Below, piece by piece: positions 14,004 through 46,200 of a DNA stretch of 64,000 nucleotides; position 1 is the first letter of the stretch; each line of letters begins with the position of its first letter. A program made the translations under genes and the position numbers. A model generated the notes under the pieces. It searched no databases and had not been told where the DNA came from. It saw nothing but the letters and a program-made list of their open reading frames with translations. The stretch comes from Ridgeia piscesae. Its lineage: Eukaryota > Annelida > Polychaeta > Sabellida > Siboglinidae. The DNA lies in contig JAODUO010000867.1 in assembly GCA_025642075.2 (NCBI GenBank), forward strand, positions 227,501 to 291,500. The letters run 5' to 3'.

Positions 14004-17000
14004 CTAGGCGTCTTTGGGAACCCTTGTGCTAATCCGTAGTCCATGCATGTCCTCAAGCTCATGTTTCAGGGCCTGCAAAGGGGGAAATAGGTTGTCACAG
14101 AATGATATCTCATACGATCCACATTGGAAACATTGTCCACATTTGGACATGATTCATACAGTAAAATAATCCACATGGACAATGATCCACACTGGGAAGA
14201 TGATCCTAATGGCAAGATGATCCACCCTCGCATGTGATACAACAGGGAGGATCATCTACATTTGAATGGGGGTGATCCACATGGGGTTATGATCCATATT
14301 TTATTGGGTTGACAATCAACACTGGCAGAACATTCACCACGTGGTGCTAAGTTAAATGTAGAATTATCAGAATGTTTTGTGTACGTGTAGTTGCAATACA
14401 CATTCACAAAATGCTGTTGTATTTAATTAATTTAATGAATAATATTATTCTGAATGAAATGTTACTTTATTAATTGTGAATACTCAGGACAAGTAAATGT
14501 GTCACAGTAGTATTTCAAAATACATGAACACGATTGGCTAAAAAAATCAGGGTAACTGTCACGCTGTCAGTCACTTGTCACAGTTTAATGTGTGACATAT
14601 TACTTCCTGATTTCTACTGCCAGTTATCCGTTTTGTTTCCAGCTGACATTTGTGATCAGCTCTGTAGTGTACAGGGTTCGAAATAGTGGTAGCCCGGTAG
14701 CCCGAGGCTACCAGATTTGCTGTCGGGCTACTACAATTGGAGGCAGCAGTAGCCCCGTGGTCTACCACAGAATCTGGGTCACTGATGGCCTACTCATTAG
14801 TGCAGGTCAAGTGTCTGAGATGACTCCATGGCTTCAGTTGGGTTGAAACAATTGTATCCAATTAACCACTTCAAAGACATCGTTGGGGCAATGGGGCCAG
14901 TGTCAATAAACCACCCAATAAAGTTACTACACACCCTTAAATACCACCCTAGAAGCCATGTGTTATTTTAGCAGTATGATTGGATTACGTAATAAACCGA
15001 CCTAGTGACAGGATGAGGTAGTTTAAAACATTGTTGCAGGTGGATCAGCTGTACTTCCAGTACATGTACTGGGAGTCTTGTATTAGATATGAGAAAGCTG
15101 TTTCTTTTGTAAACCACACACGTTTTTATAATGTATCCAAGCCAGGGCAATTTGAAGCACTGTTCAAATAAAATAGATGTTAAAGTATGTAAGCCTAGTA
15201 TCTATATTATAATAAACAATAATACATATGCAGTTTATACAGCACATTTGAGAATATTAAATTGAATAAAAAATATTGTAATATGGATAAAATGTACACA
15301 TGTAACTGAGTACAAACACTGCTAAATTATATTGATTTTATGTTTTACAATAATAATTTTATCGATGTTGTATTCAAATGTCAAAAAGAGCAATATTTTT
15401 GTTTGAGTATACAGAGTGTTATATAAGTTAATGTTATTATTATGCAATTTGGATATGGCCATATGCCACATTATTTTAGTGGGAAACTTAACAAATACGG
15501 ATGCCTTTCATCAACACAATATTTGTAAACTCACAAATACATGTTAAATATACATACCAAATTATTGGCATTGTTCTACTAAATATAGTAGAACTTTTAT
15601 ACATTAAAATAGTTATTATAAAGCTACACAAGTGTTTCATTTTAGAATATTTGATATGAACTGACAAGAAATCTAATTTCTTGTCAGTTTTCATTCATTC
15701 ATGATGCCACAAACCAAGTGTTGCAGTTGACTTAGTTTCTACTTTCGCCAGTTATTGCATGCTAAACAGTGATTCATGCTAAACTGTTATTTACTAAAAC
15801 AAAAGTAGTGCAAAAGCGGCCCCCACAAAAGAGCGACTCCTCGGCTGTTACCATTTCTGATATGTAGAAGAGTATAGTTGATATGGTAAATCGTTCTAAT
15901 TAACTATCTCTGTTTTAATAATGCATTGCATGTTGGCTAATCTTAATGGTGCAAGAAAGCGAATGAGGGTAGAAAGACGCATGTGGACCTCAACGCTTCA
16001 ACAAAAATAACGCTGTGCCCACAATTTTAGTTAGCGAGTTATATACAGAGTAATTTATTAAGAAATTTTGGGCTACCAGAAATTTCAAGCTGGTAGCCCG
16101 GACGGCTACCTAGATTTTGGAGTTATTTCTACCCCTGTGCCATATAGCTGACTAGGAGCTGATAAGAAAGGTGGATAATTACTAGCAGCTTGATGGGTTA
16201 TACTTCCTAGACACCACTCATTGGTTGTAAGCACACCAGATTCAGCTTAAGGGGTCAAGGCGGAATACAACCCTGGGCATTGCAATACCCCTGCCTAGAT
16301 AAAAAAAAATTTTTACATGACAAGAATGGCTAAAGTGCTGTATATGTCTTTGTGAAAGTATAACATTGGATAAGATGTAACATGGTGGACTTCAATCAGA
16401 AGTTATAAAATAAATTTATAACCACTGTTGTCACTTTGCTTAGCTCTAAATGCAGTAACTCCAATAATATGGTGCGTATTGGCTGTTTCATCAAACAAAT
16501 GGACGGCGCATATCATGTTTTAAAAGAAACACTTTTTGTGCATATTGTTTAATGGGGACGTATGTGTTTTTGCATAAATTAAGTAGTACTTAGCATCCCA
16601 CCTCAACACATGTTTAAACAAATGCTATATTCTGGCTTGGGCATTGATGGAGTTTATCATCACAATTTTCTGTAACCCTTTACATACTTATAAAAACAGC
16701 ACCCCATACTGGCAGTAAGCAACAACCAAACTGGTTCCCAGAATATGAGCCTCTTCACAATATAATGTTAAGCCTGACTGACCAACTTACTGCAGTCAAC
16801 ATTGCAGAACGCTGCATAATAAATCCCCAAATGAATGCCTCAGTAAAAGCACTAAAAAACCTTAGCTCATATTTCACACGTTAAAGTTAAACCGCAAATT
16901 GATCCCACATAACCACCAAAGTCCAGTTTATAAAGGACAATTCTACTGCGGCAATACCAACAAATCCATATCTGCAGAGGACACAAAGAACTCTATATCT

Positions 17001-20000
17001 GCAGGTTTTTAAAGGGCAGTTAATTATGCGTTTACATTGCAGCACCACACACTGAGCCATTAACCTGCATAAACCAGGAACATGACTGTCATGGTTGACC
17101 GCACTTGAACTGCCTTTGAGCAGTGTCAGCCCAAGAAAGACTCCTGCACAATACTGCATTAACATATAATTAACGAACCAGAACATGACCTGAGTATACT
17201 CAATGCCAGATCTATGTAAGCCAGGCGAGAATTGCTAAAATTAACCAGGAAGTTGTGGTGTTTGTTACGTTGATGCAATAACCACTCAACTGACTGTTAG
17301 ATGTTCTGCATATCATGTTTTATTTAATAACAAAAATATGGTCGCAGTAGACCATTTGATAAGGGTTTGCTTCAAAAGACAAACACTGTAATAATGTACT
17401 TTTTTCATTGGCAAGCACAATAATCAAAAGACAAAGATAAAACATTGTTGATGCTAAATAGATTTCTGACATAACCCGGGTGATTTGGTTTCTCAATTTG
17501 GGTAGATGTGTGTATGCAAACATGGTAGCCATTAAAACTTTGGACAAAACTTAGCTGATTGTCTATATGCGTACTTTGCCAGCTGATAACTTGACTGACC
17601 TAGGACTGATTGATTAGCCACATGAAAACATGTCCACGATGGTTATCATCGGGATGGCACAACATTGCCATTACAGGCTGTTTGCCATTACGGACAGGCC
17701 AGAAATTTATGCCAGCATCCTATTAACTGGCATCAGTTCAGCATTCAACACTCCCCTTCAAAGTTGAAACTGTCTGATAAATTTCATTATTGAATGTATT
17801 GGTACATCCTGTGGCCACATGTCACTGGGGTTTTACTTTCTTTTTCACAGAATTCAATCTGATACAGTCAACAATTCTTTTTGCAGACCTCTTAATCTGA
17901 ATACTGGTACCCCATAAGGTTGTGTGCTATCCCTATTCCTGCTTCCTGCCTTCACAAAGGCTGTTTCCCCAGCTACACCAAACCGCCTAGGGAAATAATG
18001 ATGGCTTCTCTTACTTCTGTTAAGACTGACATTTATTAGCAATTGCCAGGCGACTATCGTGGACAGATAGTGGGCAGTGCAAACTAACAGGAAGTCACTT
18101 GAGACTTTCAATTTAAGTGGCTATTGTATTCAGGTGACCATAATGGACAGGTGGCTGGTGAGACAGGTTTTAGTGTACACAATCTGATGCCAATTTAGGA
18201 TACAGGGTCTACATAGATTTCCAAGCAACTTAATTCAGAAAACCATAAAAATATGACAGGTCTGCACTCTGCAGCCGACATTACCACTTGGCCTCTTTAA
18301 AATGTAACTCATGTTCTGGTTTGTTTGGAATATGTGCTGCCACCTAGAGGAATATATTTTAACAAAATTGTGCAGAAACCTGAAGAAATAACAGTCATTA
18401 TCACTATATTATGAATCCCAGAGATCATGTGATAGAAACGATTTATTCCTGGGAAATCTATGACACTAAAACCCAAATCTACCTAACAACTAGACAAAGG
18501 CAATAAAACAATGAGACAAATTTCTCAATTTTTTTTAGAAATATGCATGAAATGGAATGACAAACTTATGTCAATCAAAACAAAAACACATATGGACCAA
18601 GGCAATTTCCTGGCCATCTTGCCAAATCAACAACAGACAATGAATAGGAGATGTAAGGGTCATTTAACGAATAAAAAAAATACATATGACTCTAAACAGA
18701 ACAATGTCCTAAAAATGTAGTTTACATAAACATCTATGCAGCTTATGTAAGTATAACACAGCATAAAATGTGAAACATCATATATGTAAAAACAAATCTT
18801 TTACGTTTTAAAATAATTTTAATATACAACAAAATGGACAAGTTTGGCAAGGGAGCGTTTTATCATGTTTTTAACCTAATCTCATAGTTATAAGGAAAGT
18901 TATTATTAATGTTAAGAAATGCAACAACATACCATGCGAGACGCAACTCCAGAAAATATATATACACGAGATATAAAAGATTGATTTGGAAAGAATTTAT
19001 GAGATTGAAAAGAAAGACAATCAGTATTGATTGTTCATTGCACTGACAACATAATATTTATAAAGACATATTACTAAAATTCAAAAATACAGGCTTGAGT
19101 CTGAAACATGATAGCTCTGTATTTATGTTAAATGTTATTCTGCAATGAATGGACCAATCAAAGACGCTCACCTCATTCACCATCCTGTGCTGTGCTACTG
19201 TCCTGTGACCTTTGAACTCTTCTGACTCAAGCAAGACCTCATACATAGAGCCACACCCACCTGTGAAAGCAAACAAAGCCTTAGGGATAAGTGTGAACAA
19301 GTCCTTCATCATACGATTCCTACATGTGTTAGACTGATGATGTATGCCTTCATTATTGATTTTGTAAGTAAACCAATCTTTTATGGCTGGTATTGCATAC
19401 ACTGAACTGAAAATTTCTGGTATATTGAAAATAAGTTAAATTGTGGTATATTATCAGGGGTAGAACTTTGACATTTATTTTACTACACAAGTAAAGACAA
19501 AAGTTTAGTAGTCCGCCAAAAAGTTTACTACTCCGGCAATATATAAAACTACCCAAACTTAACTTGTCACAGTTTTATTTAAAACTAAACACTTTTTTCC
19601 AACCACAGTTAAATAACAATGCAATACTCACAAAGGTAATAAAGGAATTATAGAGAAATAACAAAAGTCATTAATGCAGAACTGAAGATATGATATGTAT
19701 TTAAAAAATTGCACAATTGAAAAAGGATGCCAACTGCACTCATTGACCGGTAGTATCAGCCTAACATTATGAATTTGCCATAATCATTCCAGAAATTGAC
19801 CTCATATTACGGTGTTATGAAAATTGCTCTGCTGGACTGTATTAATGGAAATCAAATATCACAGTACGTAATCACACTATAGAAAAGTATAGACATCAAA
19901 GAACTGTTAATTTTATAAATAATGCCCAGACAAGTTCATAGCTGGTGGCTTTGCCTAAGAAAAATTTATCAATTACAGTAAATGTAACTGTCACTGTTGT

Positions 20001-21154
20001 AGCCAGTTATTCACTGGCAACAATTTATCAATGTTTTAATGACTTTGGATTCAATTACATCCCCGCCTGAGGATGGGTTAAGGTTAGGGTCATTGTGACT
20101 ATGAAGGCTTGACTGACTACTGTTGGGTGGGGTTTACTAGACCACCTGGCTAATTATTAGGCAGGTTTACTAGTCTGCCCTTATCTTTACTAGTGTACAG
20201 ACTAGTGGGTGAATCTACCCGTGATTATAAAATGTGACATTAAAACACAACATACTTCCATCTGGTGCAAATAAACATATCTGAAATAACTACTTATTAG
20301 AGTAAAAATAACATACCTGCAAAGCCACAGATGACTTGTAATTAAGCGAGAAATATAAAATTTCATTCATTTCTCAATACCTTGCCATGATCATGTACCA
20401 GTATACACACATGTATGGACATACAGCACAACATTCTAAATTTTCAAAAGTCTCTCCGACAAGGATTAAACAATTTTAAATGTCATGCCAATGATTGTAC
20501 GATCATTGCAGAACTGAAATGAAAAATGGTACAATGGAGAACAATAATATTATATTCCATCGGCCGAGGTAGAAACTATGAAAACTTACCTGATATATCA
20601 GCCACCTGGACATGTGTTGCTTTGGGGAATTTAGTTTTCAGCAGACTTTCAATGCGTTGTTCCCCTTTTGTCTGCTCTGTGGCGCTGCTGCATAGTCGAC
20701 TGATGACTTGCACGCCAGGCCGCAACTGAGAGAAGCAACAAATAGATCATCGCACAAGGACGACATGGATCTGACTGTCAAATACTGGATAAGACCTGTG
20801 AAAGTTCACATTATATTTCTAATTTAATTTCTAATTTAGCAAACATAGTTTGATAAAATGATAATTGTTTTTGAATGGGTACGTATTTAGAAAGTTAGAA
20901 TTATCATTAGACCACAGGCAATACAAGCAAATGAGCATGCCTTGAGTTGAATAATGATGTGTTAAACATATGTATGGATGTGTCATGCGGTAACAAATGG
21001 CTACAATGTGAACGCATAAGAGTGATTTCATATGTGGAGATGTGGTTTGTGGTGCAGATACGAATGTGGCAAACTGAATCGGTCCATGTAGTACCGGTAA
21101 TTCTAAACGTATCCGCACACGAATCGGACAAGAAGTTCCAAGGAGTGACATCAT
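14004..21154 (-). CDS. BOLA3: BolA-like protein 3 (mitochondrial Fe-S cluster factor)
   Basis: Four exons join in phase: 21095-21154, 20590-20725, 19172-19260 and 14004-14072, giving 117 aa. All introns have GT...AG ends. Exon 1 starts at ATG 21154 and, with the start of exon 2, gives an Arg/Ser-rich leader expected of mitochondrial import. The BolA fold follows: EQRIESLLKTKFPKA, VADISGGCGSMYEV, SEEFKGHRTVAQHRMVNE, and the last exon ALKHELEDMHGLRI. Cys68 (GGCGS) and His105 (MHG) correspond to the residues through which BOLA3 shares a [2Fe-2S] cluster with glutaredoxin 5. Known role: delivery of Fe-S clusters to lipoate synthase and other mitochondrial targets. Human BOLA3 is about 107 aa, so the length fits. 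The third intron is 5.1 kb and transposon-filled. Exon 1 is the least certain part. Confidence 0.92.
14108..14320. repeat. Degenerate gatccacat..gg tandem repeat
   Basis: About ten diverged copies of a 20-25 bp unit built on atgatccacattgg, inside BOLA3 intron 3. Confidence 0.5.
14672..16137. mobile_element. hAT-like non-autonomous element A
   Basis: It starts cagggttcgaaatag and ends, read inverted, caggggtagaaataa. CAGGG termini are typical of hAT-type elements. Subterminal gtagcccgg / ctaccag motifs are inverted at both ends. No transposase reading frame remains. Clear 8-bp target duplications were not found, so the boundaries are tentative. It lies in BOLA3 intron 3. Confidence 0.45.
16138..19171 (-). 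other. Remainder of BOLA3 intron 3
   Basis: No exon or recognised element. Short minus-strand ORFs here (16887-17186, 17320-17547, 17854-18111) show no domain and are treated as chance. Confidence 0.4.
19455..20223. mobile_element. hAT-like non-autonomous element B
   Basis: Termini caggggtagaac and, inverted, cacgggtagatt. Subterminal sequences (gtaaagac...agtagtccgcc and, inverted, gtaaagat...gactagtaaacc) are similar. It resembles element A at the ends only. It lies in BOLA3 intron 2. Confidence 0.4.
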
Positions 21155-21260
21155 TACAGACGTGTTTTCCCAACTTTAAAAAATGGCGGAAAGGTATTAG
21201 CAGGAAGGTAGTGTTTAGTTTTCCGTATCTGTCATCGAGGATTGAAATGTGCCGTCACAT
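21155..21260 (-). promoter_or_regulatory. Candidate BOLA3 5' UTR / promoter
   Basis: Directly upstream of the BOLA3 start codon. It contains aaatggcgg at about 21180-21188, a YY1-like motif often found at transcription starts of housekeeping genes. Inferred from position. Confidence 0.3.
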
Positions 21261-21559
21261 AATTAATAGTTCAGGTAGAAGTTGTAGAAGAAGAACTTCT
21301 CCTCATCCTGCAGTAGTTCACGAACTAGATGATTGTATGCACCATAATATAGACTAGTCATGTGACACATTGTGTTTTAGGACATCACTTTCAAGTTGTA
21401 CATGCATCATAATCTACAGTCAATTTAAAACCAAACGAAGTAGAATACTAGGGACATCTATGATCTAATTATAAATGACAGCGCGTTGTCTGTACATTTG
21501 AAATTCATGAAATGTATAATATCTTGAATATTCTTACAGGTTCTTACAGGTCCTTTTCT

Positions 21560-21830
21560 GGCTAGTATTATGCATTCCTGCCTCTTGTGCCAGCTCTGTC
21601 TTGAACATTGTTTTGAGACTGTGTGCATGCGTCTAAAGGTGACACAGTCTGTTGTAGAGGTGGTGCAGTAAAATAATTTCTTATAGGATGATTTTTCCAT
21701 AGTTTATCAATTCTTACGTCAAATGATTGGACTGATGGAGCATCTACCACAGACTGTGGCAGACTATTCCATACATCAGTAGATCGGTATATAAAAGAAT
21801 TTTTTCGGATGTTCAATCGGCATCTTTCTT
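21560..21830 (-). pseudogene. Non-LTR retrotransposon reverse transcriptase, C-terminal scrap
   Basis: Minus-strand reading gives RKNSFIYRSTDVWNSLPQS and VVDAPSVQSFDVRIDKLW, the usual end of ORF2 in CR1/L2/jockey-like elements (R-x-WN-LP followed by a VV-A-S--F pattern). Only the last part is present. The upstream RT segment at 22745-22975 may be from the same element, separated by other DNA. Confidence 0.6.
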
Positions 21831-22744
21831 AAATAAAGAAGATATGAGTTTTTTTATAACGTTAGGTAAATCATTTATGAAGATTGAATATGGCTGTGAC
21901 TTATGGGACTATATAAAAAATTGGCGCATGCGCATTGCGAAAGGGATCTCAAACGTCAACACCCGTTCCAGATAAGCACTCGAGGTGTTGTTACGTAAGA
22001 CCGGGGCACGGCTGTAAGTGCGAGGGTCATAGATAGGGGTCATCACATATTATCGCTCATTGTGGTTTGATAACAAACATTAGCAAAGGCACTTTGCAGG
22101 CTTAAACATTTGTAGTCAGTTGCTGTATATTAATACAAACCTGGAATACATCTCTACGTAAGCTGTTAATAGCGGATCTTACAAGAGGAAACATTTTAAA
22201 GCGTAACAATAATAAACAATAAGTTGCCCTGTTTTTTTTAATAACTGCTGCCCTCTTGCGGAATGTTTTCAATTTATGAATTCGTTGCACTCCACAGCGT
22301 GTCACCACTCAAACAAAGGTCGTGGCAGTGGTTTCGCTGTGGCGGTCCAGAACATGTGCGCTCGAGTCGTTTACGAGTACACTAGCAATGACTAGGTCCT
22401 ATCCATATACTATAATAGAAGTGTGTGAAACACTGGCGTCCATCGCAAGCCAGTCGCTCACCTTCTAACATCAAAACTGATCCGTTGTAATGCAGACCGC
22501 GGGTATCATGATCACAAATAAAGTGTCCAATCGATGTCGTAACAGCAGCTAATTTTAGTTACAAATGAACTCATATTTGTTTACCAAAAAAAACTTAACA
22601 ACTGCACACACAATTACGGACGAGGTGAATGAACCCGTGACATCGCGCGACTTTTTTGGCGACACCAGCAGACTTCGCAAATATTCGCCGCCTACGTAAA
22701 TGCTGTCGCGTGCGCTGAGACGCTGCCAGAACGACAGCATTTGC

Positions 22745-22975
22745 TGGATTGGCTACAAAAATGCCAGATTAATGGGCAATAGTTAAAGTTAGATGTTATG
22801 AAGGATTTGAAAATTGCAAGTTTCCCTTGTCGAGTAAGGAGATGGCCGAGACGTTTTAAGACCGCTAGCTGTCTAGCTGCCTGTTTACATATGTTAGTAA
22901 TATGTTTGTTAAATGTTAGCGTTTGATCAATCTCAATGCCCAGAAGGACAACAGAGTTCTCTCATTGGATGGTAG
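22745..22975 (-). pseudogene. Non-LTR reverse transcriptase fragment (thumb region)
   Basis: Minus-strand translation gives LLGIEIDQTLTFNKHIT, ARQLAVLKRLGHLL and FNYCPLIWHFCSQ. These are the segments that follow the catalytic core in CR1/L2-type reverse transcriptases. The catalytic core itself is absent. Confidence 0.6.
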
Positions 22976-24160
22976 TTTTTTCAAAGCACCATGAACAATT
23001 GTGGATCTGGTGCTATATTAAATGTATTATTAATCACAAATTGGATTTGTCATCTAAAAAACCGTACTCATCCCTCAGACAAAGAGATACTATAAGTACC
23101 AACCGAAGTCAGTAAATATCTTGGAATGTAAGAATGCTACTCACTACTACATCATTATGTGTTATATAAATATAATAAAGTTATTTTTATCACTGTATAT
23201 ACATTAATCTTTAGTTGTAATAATATTTGGGGGTAGTAGTAATAGTCACAGGTCATGTTATGTAATGATAATATTTATTATGTCACCAACGCAAGGGAAA
23301 CCATTCTTTTAAATGTAACCTTTACATACCTTGCATATACGGTTTGAATACCATCACCAATATTACTGTAACGTTGGAATACGTACAGTATTGCATGACA
23401 TTATATAGTGACACAGTAAACAATAATTAACCACTTGTCCTACCAAACGCAAGACAATGTGTAAGCAACAGACACATAAACTATAATATAAGAACTGGCG
23501 TCATGGACATGAGCACACAGCTTCACAAATCTGTTTGAAAAGGAATAAACATATCGATAAAATAACAAATAGAGGTTCCAGAATATGCAACAGTCGAAGT
23601 GTTTAACAAGTCGAATCAGGTTTTACCCATAAAAGTGAAAATTACACTCTACAATTCACTATTATTACCCCCACATTAAGTACTGCTAGGTGGTCTGTGG
23701 TACCCAATATATGAAATGCAAAAATAAAAACTCTTACACCGGAGAAATAGCTCAACTTTCTCGGTTTTAAGGATTGAAGTCCTACTTAACGTGTAAGTTT
23801 TACGATATTTGTTGTTGTTTAAAAGTGGCAGTTAATATAAACTAGAAAACACTTTATAAACTAGAAAACCCATTATACAAAATATATAGTTACATTCAAG
23901 ACAACACGAATTTGCAAAACAAAGGTGTTGTATAATTTACTACACAGTAACCATTCCATCAGATATCCTTGAAGATAATCATTCATAGCTTACAAGAATT
24001 AGTACATTATGTAAAACGCAAAGCTACACTCGGTTATAGACACGTCACGCACAGTCGTAAATTTGTACACATGCACACGTAAGATCATGAATCCACAACA
24101 AACACATGCATCTGCATCCACACATACATCACTTAACTATTATCTTGAACGGACCCGTAG
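22976..24160. other. Intergenic, no gene recognised
   Basis: AT-rich; only short chance ORFs. Nothing assignable. Confidence 0.4.
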
Positions 24161-24540
24161 GCGTGTTATCATCCCAACGCATAATTGTTCAATCGCATTT
24201 ATGTATATAATTAATGTATGCTTTTATTGATGTATGTTACATGTATGTTACATCAATAAAAGCACTTGGTAATTATGTACATAAATGCGATTGAACAATT
24301 ATGTGTCAATGGAATGCCAAAACATTATTCTGTATAAGGTAGACAATTATTACCAAAACACCTGTTATGGCAGCAACAATGTGTTAGTTTTAATAGCTGT
24401 TTCTTATACCATACTTTTATATTGAACGACGTTGATTTTAATATTTATTAAATTATATATTTTCACTACATCTATATGTATACTTTATGTGTATTACCGT
24501 TCTATATTACATGCTGCACAGCATTGGGATGATAACACGC
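24161..24540. mobile_element. Palindromic MITE with 17-bp perfect terminal inverted repeats
   Basis: gcgtgttatcatcccaa (24161-24177) and ttgggatgataacacgc (24524-24540) are exact inverse complements. The left part of the body is itself a palindrome of about 60-bp arms (24179-24304) sharing cataattgttcaatcgc / gcgattgaacaattatg. It has no coding capacity and sits just past the 3' end of the TIR/pseudokinase gene. Confidence 0.65.
24444..24449 (-). terminator. Possible polyadenylation signal
   Basis: AATAAA on the minus strand, 163 bp past the TAA of the TIR/pseudokinase gene. It falls inside the MITE, so the transcript may end in transposon sequence. Confidence 0.3.
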
Positions 24541-24611
24541 TTAGATGTCTATCTATAAGTCACCATAATCTGGAGTTCTTTTCTTTGTGCACATCATTAT
24601 CACTGTTATTA

Positions 24612-43034
<18,423 letters not shown>

Positions 43035-43219
43035 GTCTACAACACTACAAGCCGCCACATGGTTTATTGTTCCATGCGTGGATGGAAGCCGACCATTATT
43101 AGCACATTATTACCACATCTACTCCTGAACTATAGTTCACCACTGCCATAGCAACAAAGAATGTGGCGTGGCTGTGAACTGTATGTATAACGCAGTTATA
43201 ATAACTTATAACTTATCGG

Positions 43220-46200
43220 AAACGTTCAATTGTACTCCGCCCTCGAAGCTCCCAGAAACCCTCAATTGTACCAACCCTCGAGGCTCCCAGAAACCCTCAA
43301 TTATATCCCACCCTCGAGGTTCCCAGAAACCCATAATTGTACCCCGCCCTCGAGGCTCCCAGAAACCCTCAGTTGTACCCCACCCTCGAGGTTCTCAGAA
43401 ACCCTCAATTGTTCCCCACCTTCGAGGTTCCCAGAAACCCTGAATTGTACCCCACCCTCGAGGTTCACAGAAACCCTCAATTGTACCCCACCCTCGAAGT
43501 TCCCAGAAACCCTCAATTGTACCCCACCCTCGAAGTTCACAGAAACCCTCAATTGTACCCCACCCTCGAAGTTCCCAGAAACCCTCAATTGTACCCCACC
43601 CTCGAAGTTCACAGAAACCCTCAATTGTACCCCACCCTCGAGGTTCCCAGAAACCCTCAATTGTACCCCACCCTCGAAGTTCCCAGAAACCCTCAAATGT
43701 GCCACCACACCCACTCTGGTTCTGAAACCCTCAGTTGTATCAACCCTCGAGGCTACCAAGAAGCCTCAATTGCCCCTTAACTAGAGGCTGGAAAACCCTC
43801 AATTGTACCCCCCCCTCGAGGCTCCCAGAAACTCTCAATTGTATCCCGCCCTCGAGGTTCCCAGAAACTCTCAATTGTGTCCCGCCGTCGAAACCCACAA
43901 TTGTACCCCACCCTCGAGGCTCCCAGAAACCCTCAATTGTACCCCACCCTCAAGGTTGAAACCCTCAATTGTACCCCACCCTCAAGGTTCCCAGAAACTC
44001 TCAATTGTACCCCACCTCGAGGCTCCCAGAAACTCTCAATTGTACCCCACCCTCGGGTTCCCAAACCCTCGGAGCCCAGCGCCCCACCCTCGAGGTTCCC
44101 AGAATCCCTCAATTGTACCCCACCCTCAAGGTTCCCAGAAACACTCAATTGTACCCCACCCTCGAGGTTCCAGAGAGCCTTCAATTGAGCCCCACGCCCT
44201 CGAGGTTCACGAAGAGCCCTCAATTGTACCCCGCCCTGCAGGATTCCAAGAGCCTTCAGGTGGTTGCACCCCCTCAGGGTTCCAGAACATAATTGCCACC
44301 CTCAAGTTCAAACCTTCAATTGAACCCCGCCCTCGAGGCTCCCAGAAACCCTCAATTGTACCCCGCCCTCGAAGTTCCATTCTTCCAATTGAACCCCGCC
44401 CTCGGGGTTCCAGAAACCCTCAATTGTACCCCGCCCTCGAAGTTCCCAGAAACCTTCAATTGAACCCCGCCCTCGAGGTTCACAGAAACCCTCAATTGTA
44501 CCCCACCCTCGAGGCTCCCAGAAACCCTCAATTGTACCCCACCCTCGAAGTTCCCAGAAACCCTCAATTGTACCCCACCTTCGTTCACAGAAACCCTCAA
44601 TTATACCCTACCCTCGAGGTTCCCAGAAACCCTCAATTGTACCCCGCCCTCGAGGTTCCCAGAAACCTTCAATTGTAACCCGCCCTCGAGGTTCCCAGAA
44701 ACCCTCAATTGTACCCCGCCCAAGAGGCTCCCAGAAACCCTCAATTGTACCCCACCCTCGAGGTTCCCAAAAACCTTCAATTGTACCCCGCCCTCGAGGT
44801 TCCCAGAAACCCTCAATTGTACCCCACCCTCGAGGTTCCCAGAAACCTTCAATTGTACCCCGCCCTCGAGGTTCCCAGAAACCCTCAATTGTACCCCGCC
44901 CTCGAGGTTACCAGAAACCCTCAATTGTTCCCCACCCTCGAGGTTCCCAGAAACCCTCAATTGTACCCCACCCTCGAGGTTCCCAGAAACCCTCAATTGT
45001 TCCCCACCCTCGAGGTTCCCAGAAACCCTCAATTGTTCCCCACCCTCGAGTTTCCCAGAAACCTTCAATTGTACCCCACCCTCGAGGTTCCCAGGAACCT
45101 TCAATTGTACCTCCCCTCGAGGTTCCCAGAAACCCTCAATTGTTCCCCACCCTCGAGGTTTCCCAGAAACCTTCAATTGTACCCCACCCTCGAGGTTCCC
45201 AGAAACCTTCAATTGTACCCCACCCTCGAGGTTCCCAGAAACCCTCAATTGTTCCCCACCCTCGAGGTTCCCAGAAACTCTCAATTGTACCTCACCCTCG
45301 AGGCTCCTAGAAACCCTCAATTGTATCCCACCCTCGAGGTTCCCAGAAACCTTCAATTGTTCCCCACCCTCGAGGTTCCCAGAAACCCTCAATTGTTCCC
45401 CACCCTCGAGTTTCCCAGAAACCTTCAATTGTACCCCACCCTCGAGGCTTCCAGAAACCCTCAATTGTACCCCACCCTCGAGGCTTCCAGAAACCTTCAA
45501 TTGTACCCCACCCTCGGGGTTCAGAGGCCTCGCGGTGCCTCCCCTCGAGGTTCCAGGAACCTTCAATTTACCTCCCCTCGAGGTTCCCAGAAACCTTCAA
45601 TTGTACCTCCCCTCGAGGGTCCCAGAAACCCTCAATTGTACCTCCCCTCGAGGGTCCCAGAAACCCTCAATTGTACCCCGCCTTCGAGGCTCCCAGAACA
45701 CCTCAATTGTACCCCACCCTCGACGCTCCCAGAAACTCTCAATTGTACCCCACCCTCGAGGTTCCAAGAAACCCTCAATTGTACCCCACCCTCGAGGCTC
45801 CCAAAAACTCTCAATTGTATCCCGCCATCAAGGCTCCCAAAGATTATCAATTGTACCCCACCCTCGAGGTTCCCAGAAACCCTCAATTTTACCCCACCCT
45901 CGAGGTTCCAAGAAACCCTCAATTGTACCCCACCCTCGAGGCTCCCAAAAACTCTCAATTGTATCCCGCCATCAAGGCTCCCAAAGATTATCAATTGTAC
46001 CTCCCCTCGAGGTTCCCAGAAACCTTCAATTGTACCTCCCCTCGAGGTTCCCAGAAACCCTCAATTGTACCCCGCCTTCGAGGCTCCCAGAAAACCTCAA
46101 TTGTACCCCACCCTCGAGGCTCCCAGAAACCCTCAATTGTACCCCGCCCTCGAGGCCTCCCAAAAACTCTCAGTGACCAACGTCAGAACCTACAGAGGTA

